Shown one piece after another: positions 26,492 through 35,517 of a stretch of DNA of 64,000 nucleotides. Position 1 is the first letter of the stretch; every line of letters starts with the position of its first letter. The notes beneath the pieces were generated by a model. The model did not search any database. It was not told the DNA's origin and was given only the letters and a program-made list of their open reading frames with translations. The position numbers and the translations under genes were made by a program. The DNA is from GCA-2733415 sp964276095. GTDB lineage: Bacteria > Bacteroidota > Bacteroidia > Flavobacteriales > Flavobacteriaceae. The stretch spans positions 620,001 to 684,000 of the forward strand of contig CAXYDR010000003.1 in NCBI GenBank assembly GCA_964276095.1, read 5' to 3'.

Positions 26492-27286
26492 CTATTTAAC
26501 TGTCAAACTCACCACTAACCCTTCATTATTACGAACATTAAAAACAGTATTATCTTCAAATATTAAGTACTGCCCTTTTATTCCTTTTAAAACACCTGAA
26601 TATTCTGGGGTTTTAGATAAATTCAAACTTTTAACTTTTATAGGATATTGATCTACAGGAAAATTTAACTTTAACACAGGTTCATCATCTAACACATATT
26701 CTTTTACCTCTTCTGGTAAAAATTGTTTTAAATCATTTTTAACCTGAGTTAAATCAGCTTCAGCTACTTCATTTTTAAGCATTGCTCTCCAATTTGTTTT
26801 GTCAGCCACATGGTCTTTTAAAGCAACTTCTGCTATTCCTGCCAAATATCTATTTGGTGCTTCTACAATAGACAAAGCTTGTACAGCCCCTTGATCTATC
26901 CAACGAGTTGGCACTTGTGTTTTACGCGTAACACCTACCTTCACATTACTACTCAATGACAAATACACAATATGTGGTGTTAATTGCACACGTTGTTCAT
27001 ACTCCAAGTCTCTATCTGCAATTCCTAAATGTGCTGTAGATTTTTCAGGATGCAAAATCCATTCCCCTGCTTGTGGAGCCTCGTAAAAACATGATTTACA
27101 AAACCCTTGCCTGAAAATTTCTTTATTTTTAGCACAACTCATACATTGATACTTTTCAAAAGAAATATTAATACTTTTCCCCAATAACTGGTTCACATTC
27201 AACACATCATCATCAAAAACCATGTAATACTGGATTATCTCTTGTAAATCAGTTTGCATTTTCTGTAAAACACCTTGGTATTGCAT
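26492..27286 (-). CDS. DUF2797-family zinc-finger protein
   Basis: Protein of 264 residues. Near residues 48-66 a four-cysteine cluster (CMSCAKNKEIFRQGFCKSC) should bind zinc. The following segment around VYLSLSSNVKVGVTRKTQVP with WIDQGA resembles the entry of a GIY-YIG-like fold. The C-terminal part is a small beta domain. It matches the DUF2797 family, of unknown function. It is divergent from the GH3 gene with 43 bases between the starts. Confidence 0.85.
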   Translation of the reverse strand: MQYQGVLQKMQTDLQEIIQYYMVFDDDVLNVNQLLGKSINISFEKYQCMSCAKNKEIFRQGFCKSCFYEAPQAGEWILHPEKSTAHLGIADRDLEYEQRVQLTPHIVYLSLSSNVKVGVTRKTQVPTRWIDQGAVQALSIVEAPNRYLAGIAEVALKDHVADKTNWRAMLKNEVAEADLTQVKNDLKQFLPEEVKEYVLDDEPVLKLNFPVDQYPIKVKSLNLSKTPEYSGVLKGIKGQYLIFEDNTVFNVRNNEGLVVSLTVK

Positions 27287-27329
27287 ATCAATATTTTTAT
27301 GTAAATTTAGGGCTAAAGATAAATTATTT

Positions 27330-28844
27330 ATGACAATTCCGTTAGTAAATTCTGTAGTCTCTTGGTTTTTGAAAAAACGAATTCATCAAATAGAATTCTT
27401 CTCAAAATATCCAAATGAAGTACAGCACGAATTGCTTTTTGATTTATTACAACAAGCCAAGAATACTACTTTTGGGAAAAAGCATGACTTCTCCTCTATT
27501 AGAACTTATGAAGATTATATTTCACGAGTACCCGTAATAAGTTACGAGGAAATGGAGCCTCTTATAGAACTATCAAGAAAAGGAGAACAGCAAATATTCT
27601 GGGAAACACCTATAAAATGGTTTGCAAAATCTAGTGGAACTACCAATGCTAAAAGTAAATTTATCCCAGTAAGTCAGGAGTCTTTGGACGATTGTCATTA
27701 TAAAGGGAGTAAAGATTTATTGTGTCTATACCTAAACAATAATGAAGACTCTCAACTATTTACAGGAAAAGGATTGCGATTAGGAGGAAGTAAAGAATTA
27801 TATCAGGAAAACGGAACTGTTTTTGGTGACTTGTCCGCCATACTTATTGATAACATGCCTTTTTGGGCAGAGTTTAGCTCTACTCCAAGTAACAAAGTTT
27901 CCTTAATGGATAATTGGGAAACCAAATTACAAGCAATTGTAGATGAAACAATAAAAGAAAATGTAACAAGCTTAGCAGGTGTACCATCATGGATGTTAGT
28001 ATTGTTAAACCAGGTATTAGAAACCACACAAAACCAGCATCTTTTAGAGGTTTGGGAAAACCTAGAAGTTTATTTTCACGGTGGTGTTAGCTTTGAACCT
28101 TACCGTGATCAATACAAAAAGTTACTCCCTAAAAACAATTTTAAATACTACGAAATATACAATGCCTCTGAAGGTTTCTTTGCTATTCAAGACAGAAATG
28201 ATTCTTCTGAATTATTACTAATGCTTGATTATGGTATTTTTTATGAATTTTGTGCTATGGACACTTATGGCACAAGTCAACAAAAAATGATTCCTCTAAG
28301 TGAAGTAGAAATGAATGTGAATTATGCAGTAATCATTACTACTAATGCGGGATTATGGCGTTATAAAATTGGTGACACAGTACGCTTTACCTCAATTAAT
28401 CCGTATAGAATTAAAGTAACCGGAAGAACTAAACATCACATCAATGTTTTTGGTGAAGAATTAATGATTGAAAACACAGATGAAGCATTGAAAATTGCTT
28501 GTGCAAAAACGAATTCAGAGATTAAGGAATATACTGCTGCTCCTATTTTCATGAACGGTAAAGATAAAGGCGCTCATGAATGGTTGATTGAATTTAAAAA
28601 AGCTCCAGAAAACATGGAATACTTCTCGGAGTTATTAGATAATGCTTTAAAATCTTTAAACTCTGACTATGAAGCGAAACGTTTTAACAACATCACTTTA
28701 AATCAACCGAAACTTCATGTTGCTAAACCAGGTTTATTTTATGATTGGTTAAAAAACAATAGTAAGCTTGGTGGTCAAAATAAAATTGCTCGATTATCAA
28801 ATTCTAGAGATTTTATTGAGGAGCTAATAATGAATAATCAATAG
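27330..28844 (+). CDS. GH3-family acyl-amido synthetase-like protein
   Basis: Protein of 504 residues related to GH3 enzymes, which adenylate an acyl acid and join it to an amino acid. The ATP-binding motif SSGTTNAKSKFIP lies near 105-117. Other adenylate-forming landmarks are YNASEGFFAIQD near 280 and LWRYKIGDTVRF near 345. Bacterial substrates are not known. A reductase of the extended SDR family converges on it from the right, only 44 bases away. Confidence 0.9.
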   Translation: MTIPLVNSVVSWFLKKRIHQIEFFSKYPNEVQHELLFDLLQQAKNTTFGKKHDFSSIRTYEDYISRVPVISYEEMEPLIELSRKGEQQIFWETPIKWFAKSSGTTNAKSKFIPVSQESLDDCHYKGSKDLLCLYLNNNEDSQLFTGKGLRLGGSKELYQENGTVFGDLSAILIDNMPFWAEFSSTPSNKVSLMDNWETKLQAIVDETIKENVTSLAGVPSWMLVLLNQVLETTQNQHLLEVWENLEVYFHGGVSFEPYRDQYKKLLPKNNFKYYEIYNASEGFFAIQDRNDSSELLLMLDYGIFYEFCAMDTYGTSQQKMIPLSEVEMNVNYAVIITTNAGLWRYKIGDTVRFTSINPYRIKVTGRTKHHINVFGEELMIENTDEALKIACAKTNSEIKEYTAAPIFMNGKDKGAHEWLIEFKKAPENMEYFSELLDNALKSLNSDYEAKRFNNITLNQPKLHVAKPGLFYDWLKNNSKLGGQNKIARLSNSRDFIEELIMNNQ

Positions 28845-28888
28845 TGGTATTTTTCTCATCCTAACCTATTTCAAAAGAGAAGAACCTT

Positions 28889-29893
28889 TTATTTTTTATC
28901 AAAAAAACTACCAGTATTCTTAATACTTTCTGCAACTGTAAGAAACTCAATTCCTATTTCATTTTTTATTTTTGATGCATCATACACCAATTGTTTGAAT
29001 GCTGAATTGATGTTTGCTCTAAAAACACTTCTTTTTCTTACTGAAATAGATCCTAAAAGCTTATCAATTTGCAAATAGCACAATAACTGCCACTTTTTAA
29101 TTTCTTTTAAGTTTTTTGTATTACCGACAACAGTAGCTACATTATTCATCAAATATTTATAGGTGACATTTTCGGAAACTATTATAAACTGTTTATTAAT
29201 AATTTCAGAATTCATCAACTTGATCATTGATTCAGATACAGCATTTACATCAACTACTCCTACAGTTCCAGATGTAAAATAATTAAACCCTTTAGATACT
29301 TTAGTGAAAATTTCTCCGGTTCCTGAATTCCAAAAACCAGGGCCAAGTATTACACCTGGTTGAACAACTACAGCATTTAACCCTTCTTGAGTACCTCGCC
29401 AAACTTCTAATTCGGCATCATATTTAGTAATAGCGTAAATGTTTTGGGTGTTATTTTCTGGGTTCCATCGTGTTTCCTCAGTAATTGGTTTTTTAAAATC
29501 TTCCCCTAAAGTTGCAATTGAACTTACATGGCACAATTTAGACACTTTATTACTAAGACATAAGTTTACAACATTTGCTGTACCAATTACATTTACTTGT
29601 CTAGACTGTCTGTAGTTTTTCGGATTAAATGATAAGTCGGCTGCACAATGGTATACATGTGTCACACAATCAAAAGCGATATCCAAAGCAGGAACATCAG
29701 TAATATCGGCTTTAACCCATTCAATTCTATCAAAAATTTCAATAGGTTTTTCTGAATAAAACGAGAACACTTTTTTAACAATTTCAAGTTTTGAAGCATC
29801 TCTATAAATAGCTCTTACCATTTTACCTTGATCAGCTAATTTATATAACAAATGTGTCCCTAATAATCCTGTTCCTCCAGTTACTAAAATCAT
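28889..29893 (-). CDS. NAD(P)-dependent epimerase/dehydratase (extended SDR)
   Basis: Rossmann-fold enzyme of 334 residues. The nucleotide motif VTGGTGLLGTHLL is at the N terminus, an acidic or basic selector follows near residue 30 (AIYRD), and the catalytic pair YAITK lies near 150 with a Ser about 25 residues before. It resembles the 3-beta-HSD / dihydroflavonol reductase type within extended SDRs. Substrate unknown. It is divergent from tyrS. Confidence 0.9.
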   Translation of the reverse strand: MILVTGGTGLLGTHLLYKLADQGKMVRAIYRDASKLEIVKKVFSFYSEKPIEIFDRIEWVKADITDVPALDIAFDCVTHVYHCAADLSFNPKNYRQSRQVNVIGTANVVNLCLSNKVSKLCHVSSIATLGEDFKKPITEETRWNPENNTQNIYAITKYDAELEVWRGTQEGLNAVVVQPGVILGPGFWNSGTGEIFTKVSKGFNYFTSGTVGVVDVNAVSESMIKLMNSEIINKQFIIVSENVTYKYLMNNVATVVGNTKNLKEIKKWQLLCYLQIDKLLGSISVRKRSVFRANINSAFKQLVYDASKIKNEIGIEFLTVAESIKNTGSFFDKK

Positions 29894-29927
29894 AAAGCCA
29901 AATTAGTCTTTTTTCATTTTATACGAT

Positions 29928-29935
29928 TATATTTG
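29928..29935 (+). promoter_or_regulatory. -7 box of tyrS
   Basis: TATATTTG ends 19 bases before the tyrS ATG. Confidence 0.65.
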
Positions 29936-29954
29936 TCTAAATTTTAGTTGAAAT

Positions 29955-31250
29955 ATGATGAATTTTGTAGAAGAGTTACGCTGGAGAGGAATGCTCCATG
30001 ATATTATGCCAGAAACGGAAGAGATGCTTTTAAAAGAATCTACTGCTGGTTATATTGGATTTGATCCAACTGGAGAGTCGTTACACATTGGGAGTTTGGT
30101 ACAAATCATCATATTAATGCATTTCCAAAAATCAGGACACACTCCTGTTGCTTTAGTTGGTGGTGCCACTGGTATGATTGGTGATCCTTCAGGAAAATCG
30201 GCTGAACGTAACTTATTAAATGAAGAAACTTTAGCAAAAAATATTGCTGGAATCAGAAGTCAATTAGAGCGATTTATCGATTTCAATTCTGATATTGCTA
30301 ATAAAGCTGAGCTAGTGAATAATTACGACTGGATGAAAGATTACTCATTCATCGATTTTGCTCGTGATATTGGAAAGCACATTACTGTAAATTACATGAT
30401 GTCGAAGGAATCTGTCAAAAAACGATTAGGAGCTGAATCTAAAGTAGGAATGTCATTTACTGAATTTACTTACCAATTATTTCAAGGATATGATTTCTTA
30501 CACTTATATAGAGAGAAGAATTGTAAAATTCAAATGGGAGGAAGTGACCAATGGGGGAACATTACTACAGGTACTGAATTAGTACGTCGTGTAGCTAAAG
30601 GAAAAGCATACGCTATGACTTGCCCGTTAATCACAAAAGCTGACGGAACTAAATTTGGTAAAACCGAAGGTGGAAACATTTGGTTGGACAGACATAGAAC
30701 TTCTCCTTATAAATTTTACCAATATTGGTTAAATGCTTCTGATGAAGATGCCGAAAAATATATTAAAATTTTTACATTTTTAGATAAAGAAACTGTTGAA
30801 GCATTAATCACGGAACACAAAGAAGATCCGGGAAGAAAAATTCTTCAGAAAAGAGTTGCTGAAGAAGTAACTACTATGGTACATTCAAAAGAGGATTTAC
30901 AATTTGCAATTGATGCTTCTAAATTATTGTTTGACAAAAAATCAACAAAAGAAAGCTTTGAAAAATATAATAATGAAACTTTACAAGATATATTTCAAGG
31001 TTTAGACACAGCAGAGGTAACTCGTGAAGATATTGACAATGGATTGGATATGATTGGTGCTTTAGCAGCAAAAACTGGATTCCTAAAATCTAATGGAGAT
31101 GCACGTAGAGCTTTAAAAGAAAATGCTATTTCAGTTAATAAAGAAAAAGTAAAAGAAGATTTTTCAATTACAGCTGCGGACTTAATTAATGATAAGTTTA
31201 TTTTATTACAACGTGGAAAGAAAAACTACTATGTAATTGTTGTGAAATAA
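29955..31250 (+). CDS. tyrS: Tyrosyl-tRNA synthetase
   Basis: Class I aminoacyl-tRNA synthetase of 431 residues that charges tRNA-Tyr. The HIGH-like motif is LHIGSL near 43, the tyrosine pocket is near QGYDFLH at 178, and the KMSKS-equivalent loop is KFGKTEGG near 235. The last 80 residues form an S4-like RNA-binding domain. Two ATG codons open the frame; either may be used. A strong terminator follows. Confidence 0.97.
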   Translation: MMNFVEELRWRGMLHDIMPETEEMLLKESTAGYIGFDPTGESLHIGSLVQIIILMHFQKSGHTPVALVGGATGMIGDPSGKSAERNLLNEETLAKNIAGIRSQLERFIDFNSDIANKAELVNNYDWMKDYSFIDFARDIGKHITVNYMMSKESVKKRLGAESKVGMSFTEFTYQLFQGYDFLHLYREKNCKIQMGGSDQWGNITTGTELVRRVAKGKAYAMTCPLITKADGTKFGKTEGGNIWLDRHRTSPYKFYQYWLNASDEDAEKYIKIFTFLDKETVEALITEHKEDPGRKILQKRVAEEVTTMVHSKEDLQFAIDASKLLFDKKSTKESFEKYNNETLQDIFQGLDTAEVTREDIDNGLDMIGALAAKTGFLKSNGDARRALKENAISVNKEKVKEDFSITAADLINDKFILLQRGKKNYYVIVVK

Positions 31251-31265
31251 CTACAAGATATATAT

Positions 31266-31309
31266 TATCAAAAAGGCTTTATCTTACTACAGATAAAGCC
31301 TTTTTGATA
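31266..31309. terminator. Terminator between tyrS and the converging deformylase gene
   Basis: A perfect 19-bp stem with a 6-base loop (TACTAC), including AAAAAGGC and GCCTTTTT. Its A/T symmetry allows it to work on both strands. Confidence 0.85.
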
Positions 31310-31327
31310 TAATCACCTCTTCCTAGC

Positions 31328-31345
31328 CTTCTCCTCAAGGAGAAG
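31328..31345. repeat. Small inverted repeat near the deformylase stop
   Basis: CTTCTCC, four-base spacer, GGAGAAG. It can form a 7-bp hairpin 20 bases after the deformylase stop codon but has no T run. It may be part of a dispersed intergenic element. Confidence 0.45.
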
Positions 31346-31364
31346 AAACCTATTTACGCTACAA

Positions 31365-32000
31365 TCACTTTTTAGCATCACTCATTTCTTTTTCTAAATG
31401 ATCTAAATAAAGTATTCCGTTTAAATGATCTATTTCATGCTGAAAAATTACGGCTGTAAACGCTTCTATCATTTCAGAATGATGTGTTCCATCCATTTTA
31501 TCATATTCCATTAGTATTGCATAAGCACGAGTTTTGGTGGTATCACTCCTATTAGGAATCGACAAACAACCTTCCACACAATCTTGTTTTTTATCAGTAT
31601 ACTTAACTATTTTAGGATTTAAATACACTTCAAAAGGAAAGTCTTCTTTATCAAAACGTTGCACCCAAATAATATTCTTCAATACACCAACTTGAGGGGC
31701 TGCAATACCAACTCCCATTGAAATACTATCCCTAACCGTTTTATACAATCTATCCACAAAATGTTTAAGCTCAACATTATTAGGGTCAGCTATTACATTC
31801 TCACATTTTGTTCTTAATACTATTGAGTCTTTCTTATTATTAATTTTCAACACACGCATCGGAAAAGTACTATCCAAATCCATAATCAATGTTCGTTGCG
31901 TAGAAGTAAAGTCATCTGAACTATTCTTGATTACTTTTGAAGAACTTGAGCAACTCATCAACAATACAACTAGTACAATTAAAGTAATAATATATCTCAT
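31365..32000 (-). CDS. Peptide deformylase with lipoprotein signal
   Basis: Protein of 211 residues. A signal sequence ends in LLMSC, so Cys17 should be lipidated and the protein placed on the periplasmic side. The rest is a complete peptide deformylase: motif 1 GVGIAAPQVG (96-105), motif 2 EGCLS with metal ligand Cys145, and motif 3 QHEIDH (187-192) with two His ligands and the catalytic Glu. Ordinary deformylase is cytoplasmic and acts on nascent N-formyl-Met chains; a standard def gene is expected elsewhere in the genome. There is no acidic run after the lipid Cys of the kind reported for surface export. Substrate unknown. Confidence 0.9.
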   Translation of the reverse strand: MRYIITLIVLVVLLMSCSSSSKVIKNSSDDFTSTQRTLIMDLDSTFPMRVLKINNKKDSIVLRTKCENVIADPNNVELKHFVDRLYKTVRDSISMGVGIAAPQVGVLKNIIWVQRFDKEDFPFEVYLNPKIVKYTDKKQDCVEGCLSIPNRSDTTKTRAYAILMEYDKMDGTHHSEMIEAFTAVIFQHEIDHLNGILYLDHLEKEMSDAKK

Positions 32001-32018
32001 CTATTTTTATTTTATAGT

Positions 32019-32026
32019 CAAAGGTA
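32019..32026 (-). promoter_or_regulatory. -7 box of the lipoprotein deformylase gene
   Basis: TACCTTTG on the minus strand, 18 bases before the ATG. Confidence 0.6.
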
Positions 32027-32090
32027 TCTTTTTTTACTAGAAAAACGAATGCTACTAAGTTCTCCACAAAAAAATGTACCAATGCTACCA

Positions 32091-32128
32091 AAAAAAAAAG
32101 CCCAAAACAATAAATTGCTTTGGGCTTT
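32091..32128 (-). terminator. Terminator of the LuxE-like gene
   Basis: A 10-bp stem AAAGCCCAAA / TTTGGGCTTT with a T run of more than ten on the minus strand. It lies about 115 bases after the LuxE-like stop, so the transcript has a long 3' end. The stretch 32129-32242 holds no gene; on the plus strand it contains only a three-codon ATG AAA AAG TAA frame. Confidence 0.8.
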
Positions 32129-32242
32129 AAACTAACTAACTTTATGAAAAAGTAAACCTTCTCACTATATATAAGACGAATAAATTCTTGAAATATTACA
32201 TCCTTTAAGAAACTTTAACAGATAGATGCTCTTTTTAACATT

Positions 32243-33220
32243 TTATAAAGCCATTAAGTTACAACCCCTAATATCAGAATGATCAAAACGCCCTAATATT
32301 TCAAAAGAGTCATCGTTATGTGTTTTCCCTAAATCCTGTGTTGCAATAAATGAACATGAATTGATGTTTGCTAAATCAATCACATTTACTCCACCTGTTC
32401 TATTAGCTTTTTGAATACTTAACGGATCTTCTGTATCTCTCGTTAACACTTTCATCCATGGGGGACATTCAAAAATTCCATTTCCTTTAGAATATGCTTG
32501 AGAAAGTAATTCCGTCATTCCATATTCTGAATGGATTTCAGAAACACCAAAACCATCTTTTAATAACTGATGTAATTCAGGACGAATAATTTCTTTTCTT
32601 CTACCTTTCATCCCACCTGTTTCCATTACAATGGTATTATTCAATTGAAACTGATATTCCTCAATTAAATCTAATAAAGCAAATGAAACTCCTATTAATA
32701 ATACTTTTTGACCAGATTGATCTAAAGCGATTAACTTCTCGTTAATTTCATCTAAATTATTTAAATAAAAACCACTTTCTGGATGTTTGGATTTCTTTAT
32801 TAAATCATCAACCATATAAATCAATGAAGAGCCTTCACGTTCCAAATAAGATGGTAACAATGCTAATACTACATAATCTTCAATAGCATCATAAAATTGT
32901 CTAAAACCACTCAAGTAACTTTTTTCATAAATACTTAAATCAGTTACATGATGTTTACTGGTAACTGAACCTGTTGTTCCGGAACTACTAAAACTGATTA
33001 CTGGTTTTTGAGCACTACTAAGTACTTCATGTGTTTTAAAAAAACCTATTGGCAAAAACGGAATATCTTCAGTCTTTTTAACATCGCTTGGATGTATATA
33101 TAATAAATCACAGAAAGAGCGATATACTTTATTGTTTTCAAATTGAAACTTGAAAACCTCTAAAGCAAGCGCATTAAACTCTTCTACTGATTTTATATTG
33201 AATATCTTTTCTTGAAGCAT
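32243..33220 (-). CDS. LuxE/PaaK-like acyl-protein synthetase
   Basis: Adenylate-forming protein of 325 residues. The phosphate-binding motif FSSSGTTGSVTSKH lies near 77-90, and IHSEYGMTELLSQAY near 230 corresponds to the adenylate-binding region. It resembles LuxE acyl-protein synthetase and phenylacetate-CoA ligase, but the C-terminal lid domain is very short. The substrate acid is unknown. ATG at 33220 is chosen over a TTG at 33235 that lies before a possible promoter box. No acyl reductase partner is nearby. A terminator follows at 32091. Confidence 0.82.
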   Translation of the reverse strand: MLQEKIFNIKSVEEFNALALEVFKFQFENNKVYRSFCDLLYIHPSDVKKTEDIPFLPIGFFKTHEVLSSAQKPVISFSSSGTTGSVTSKHHVTDLSIYEKSYLSGFRQFYDAIEDYVVLALLPSYLEREGSSLIYMVDDLIKKSKHPESGFYLNNLDEINEKLIALDQSGQKVLLIGVSFALLDLIEEYQFQLNNTIVMETGGMKGRRKEIIRPELHQLLKDGFGVSEIHSEYGMTELLSQAYSKGNGIFECPPWMKVLTRDTEDPLSIQKANRTGGVNVIDLANINSCSFIATQDLGKTHNDDSFEILGRFDHSDIRGCNLMAL

Positions 33221-33232
33221 GTTCAAATGTAA

Positions 33233-33264
33233 CAAAAAAGCACGCTTATTAAAAGCATGCTTTT
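33233..33264 (-). terminator. Terminator of serS
   Basis: A 10-bp stem (AAAAGCATGC with GCGTGCTTTT, one U-G pair on the minus strand) with a 9-base loop, followed by six T. Confidence 0.75.
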
Positions 33265-33316
33265 CTTATATATTATTATATTGTGTTTCTAGTAAAATAT
33301 AAATTCTACAGATATA

Positions 33317-34588
33317 TTAATCGATAATATCAAATCCAGTATACTTAACTAAACATTCAGGAACCTTAATTCCTTCAGGAGTTTGATAATTTTCTAGTAT
33401 CCCCGCCAATACCCTTGGTAATGCCAAAGAACTACCATTTAGAGTATGAGGTAAATGCTTTTTGTTATCAGCATCCTTGTAACGCAACTTTAATCTATTT
33501 GACTGAAACGTTTCAAAATTTGACACTGAACTAATTTCTAACCATCTATCCTGAGCAGTTGAAAACAATTCAAAATCATAAGTCATTGCAGCTGTAAAAC
33601 CTGTATCGCCACCACATAATCGTAAAATTCTGTATGGTAATTTCAATTCCGCTAAAATATCTTTTACATGTTCCTTCATTCCATCCAAAGCATCATATGA
33701 TTTTTCAGGATGTTCAAAACGAACAATCTCTACTTTATCAAACTGATGTAACCTATTCAATCCTCTTACATGCGCTCCATAACTTCCCGCCTCTCTTCTG
33801 AAACAAGGTGTATAAGCAGTAAAGCAAATTGGTAATTCCTTTTCAGAAATTAATTCACCTCTTAATATATTAGTTACTGGAACTTCACCAGTCGGAATTA
33901 AATATAAATCATCTTGAGCATCATGATACATTTGCCCTTCTTTATCTGGAAGTTGTCCAGTAGCAGTAGCAGAAGCTTCATTTACCATATGTGGCACCTG
34001 AACCTCAGTATATCCAGCATCAACATTTTTATCTAAAAAATAAGAAATTAACGCACGTTGTAATCTAGCTCCTTTTCCTTTGTAAACTGGAAACCCAGCA
34101 CCTGAAATCTTATTACCCAACTCAAAGTCAATGATGTCGTATTTTTTCGCTAACTCCCAGTGTGGCATTGCTCCTTCATGTAATTTAGGAACTTCACCAG
34201 CTGCAAAAACCTCTTCATTATCTGCTTCACTATTCCCAGCTTTGACCAACTCATGTGGTACATTAGGAATTGTATACAACAAATCAGTCAGTGCTTTTTG
34301 TGTTGCATTAACAACTTCAGTTAACTCCTTAGTAATCTCTTTTAACTGAACTGTTTTTTCTTTTAAAAGATTCGCTTTTTGAGTTTCTCCACTTTTAAAC
34401 AACATTCCAATTTCCTTGGACAGCTTATTTGAATCTGCTTGGGTATTATCAAACAATACTTGTGTGCTTCTTCTTTTCTCATCCAAAGCCAACACTTCTT
34501 TTAAAAGTGGTGCTGCGTCAAAATTTCTTTTTTTCAAACGCTCCACGATTAACTCCGTGTTATCTCTAATAAATTGTACTTGTAACAT
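33317..34588 (-). CDS. serS: Seryl-tRNA synthetase
   Basis: Class II aminoacyl-tRNA synthetase of 423 residues. The N-terminal coiled-coil arm (about 30-105) reaches the long arm of tRNA-Ser. The catalytic domain has motif 2 FTAYTPCFRREAGSYG near 255 and motif 3 NGSSLALPRVLAGILENYQ near 375. The ATG follows a TATTTTTG box after a leader of about 15 bases. It has its own terminator. Confidence 0.97.
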   Translation of the reverse strand: MLQVQFIRDNTELIVERLKKRNFDAAPLLKEVLALDEKRRSTQVLFDNTQADSNKLSKEIGMLFKSGETQKANLLKEKTVQLKEITKELTEVVNATQKALTDLLYTIPNVPHELVKAGNSEADNEEVFAAGEVPKLHEGAMPHWELAKKYDIIDFELGNKISGAGFPVYKGKGARLQRALISYFLDKNVDAGYTEVQVPHMVNEASATATGQLPDKEGQMYHDAQDDLYLIPTGEVPVTNILRGELISEKELPICFTAYTPCFRREAGSYGAHVRGLNRLHQFDKVEIVRFEHPEKSYDALDGMKEHVKDILAELKLPYRILRLCGGDTGFTAAMTYDFELFSTAQDRWLEISSVSNFETFQSNRLKLRYKDADNKKHLPHTLNGSSLALPRVLAGILENYQTPEGIKVPECLVKYTGFDIID

Positions 34589-34609
34589 TGTTAATTATTT
34601 TTAGAAAAA

Positions 34610-34617
34610 CAAAAATA
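34610..34617 (-). promoter_or_regulatory. -7 box of serS
   Basis: TATTTTTG on the minus strand, 21 bases before the serS ATG. Confidence 0.55.
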
Positions 34618-34638
34618 CATCTTTTGAATTGTATACAT

Positions 34639-34673
34639 AAAAAAAACCTCTCATAATTGAGAGGTTTTTTTTT
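34639..34673. terminator. Terminator of the universal stress protein gene
   Basis: CCTCTCA, loop TAAT, TGAGAGG, flanked by eight A and nine T, so the stem can extend and work in either direction. It lies 20 bases after the minus-strand stop at 34693. Confidence 0.85.
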
Positions 34674-34692
34674 AAAGACATATAATGTCTAA

Positions 34693-35517
34693 TTATATTT
34701 TGAAAGTAACAACTGGTCGCTTCGCATGGTTAACTAAATCCTCACTAATACTTCCGTTAAAAAAGTGTGACAATCCTTTTCTACCATGTGTACTCATAGC
34801 AATTACATCTGCATTAATAGAGTTTCCGAAATTTAAAATTCCCTTTTCAATACTAACATCATTATATATATTTAAAGTATGCTCTCCAATATTAACACCG
34901 TCTAAGAAACTGTTCATACGTTGCTCTGCCTCAGCAGTAGTCATAAAACCAGATGGTGTATTCACCATTAATAAGTGCATTGTAGCATTTGCAGTTTTAG
35001 CAAAAGCGATAGCGTCAGAAAATGATTTTTTATACTCATCAGTAAACTCACAAGCAAAAACTAAATCATTCATTTTAAAACTAGTATCCTCTTTCTTAAT
35101 AACCAAAACTGGAACATCAGAGGTTCTGACAACTTTTTCAGTGTTAGAACCAATCACCATTTCTTTAAACCCAGAAGCCCCACGAGACCCCATAACGATT
35201 AAGTCAATATCCTTTTTATGTGCACTATCAATAATACCTTCAAATGCATTATTGTTTTGTATAGCTTCCTTTACATCAATCCCTTCTAAATAATCCTTAT
35301 CTAAAAAAGTTTCAAAATTCCTATGAGCCATTTTCATGAAAAACATTGCCTCAGGTAATTCACTAGTTTCATGCATAGGATCAACCATATCAATTGGTAA
35401 TTCTATCATATGCATTACATGTAATTCACTATCGTATCTTTTTGCTAATTGAGCTGCAACTTTTAAAGCTTCTTCTGAACCTTTTGAAAAGTCAGTAGGG
35501 ACTAATATTTTTTTCAT
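34693..35517 (-). CDS. Tandem-domain universal stress protein
   Basis: Protein of 274 residues made of two UspA-like domains (about 1-148 and 150-274). The first opens with ILVPTDFSKGSEEALKVAA and has the ATP-binding pattern VMGSRGASGFKEMVIGS near 125. The second has AMSTHGRKGLSHFFNGS near 245. These proteins respond to growth arrest and energy stress; the precise role is unknown. It is a single-gene unit. Confidence 0.94.
   Translation of the reverse strand: MKKILVPTDFSKGSEEALKVAAQLAKRYDSELHVMHMIELPIDMVDPMHETSELPEAMFFMKMAHRNFETFLDKDYLEGIDVKEAIQNNNAFEGIIDSAHKKDIDLIVMGSRGASGFKEMVIGSNTEKVVRTSDVPVLVIKKEDTSFKMNDLVFACEFTDEYKKSFSDAIAFAKTANATMHLLMVNTPSGFMTTAEAEQRMNSFLDGVNIGEHTLNIYNDVSIEKGILNFGNSINADVIAMSTHGRKGLSHFFNGSISEDLVNHAKRPVVTFKI

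Noticed and set aside
32129..32242. ATG AAA AAG TAA mini-frame on the plus strand as a gene start
   Set aside because: Three codons only, no continuation in any frame, and it lies in the 3' region of a minus-strand gene.
34685..35293. Plus-strand open frame of 202 codons
   Set aside because: It lies antisense inside the universal stress protein gene, whose two domains and motifs are clear. Composition is typical of a shadow frame.
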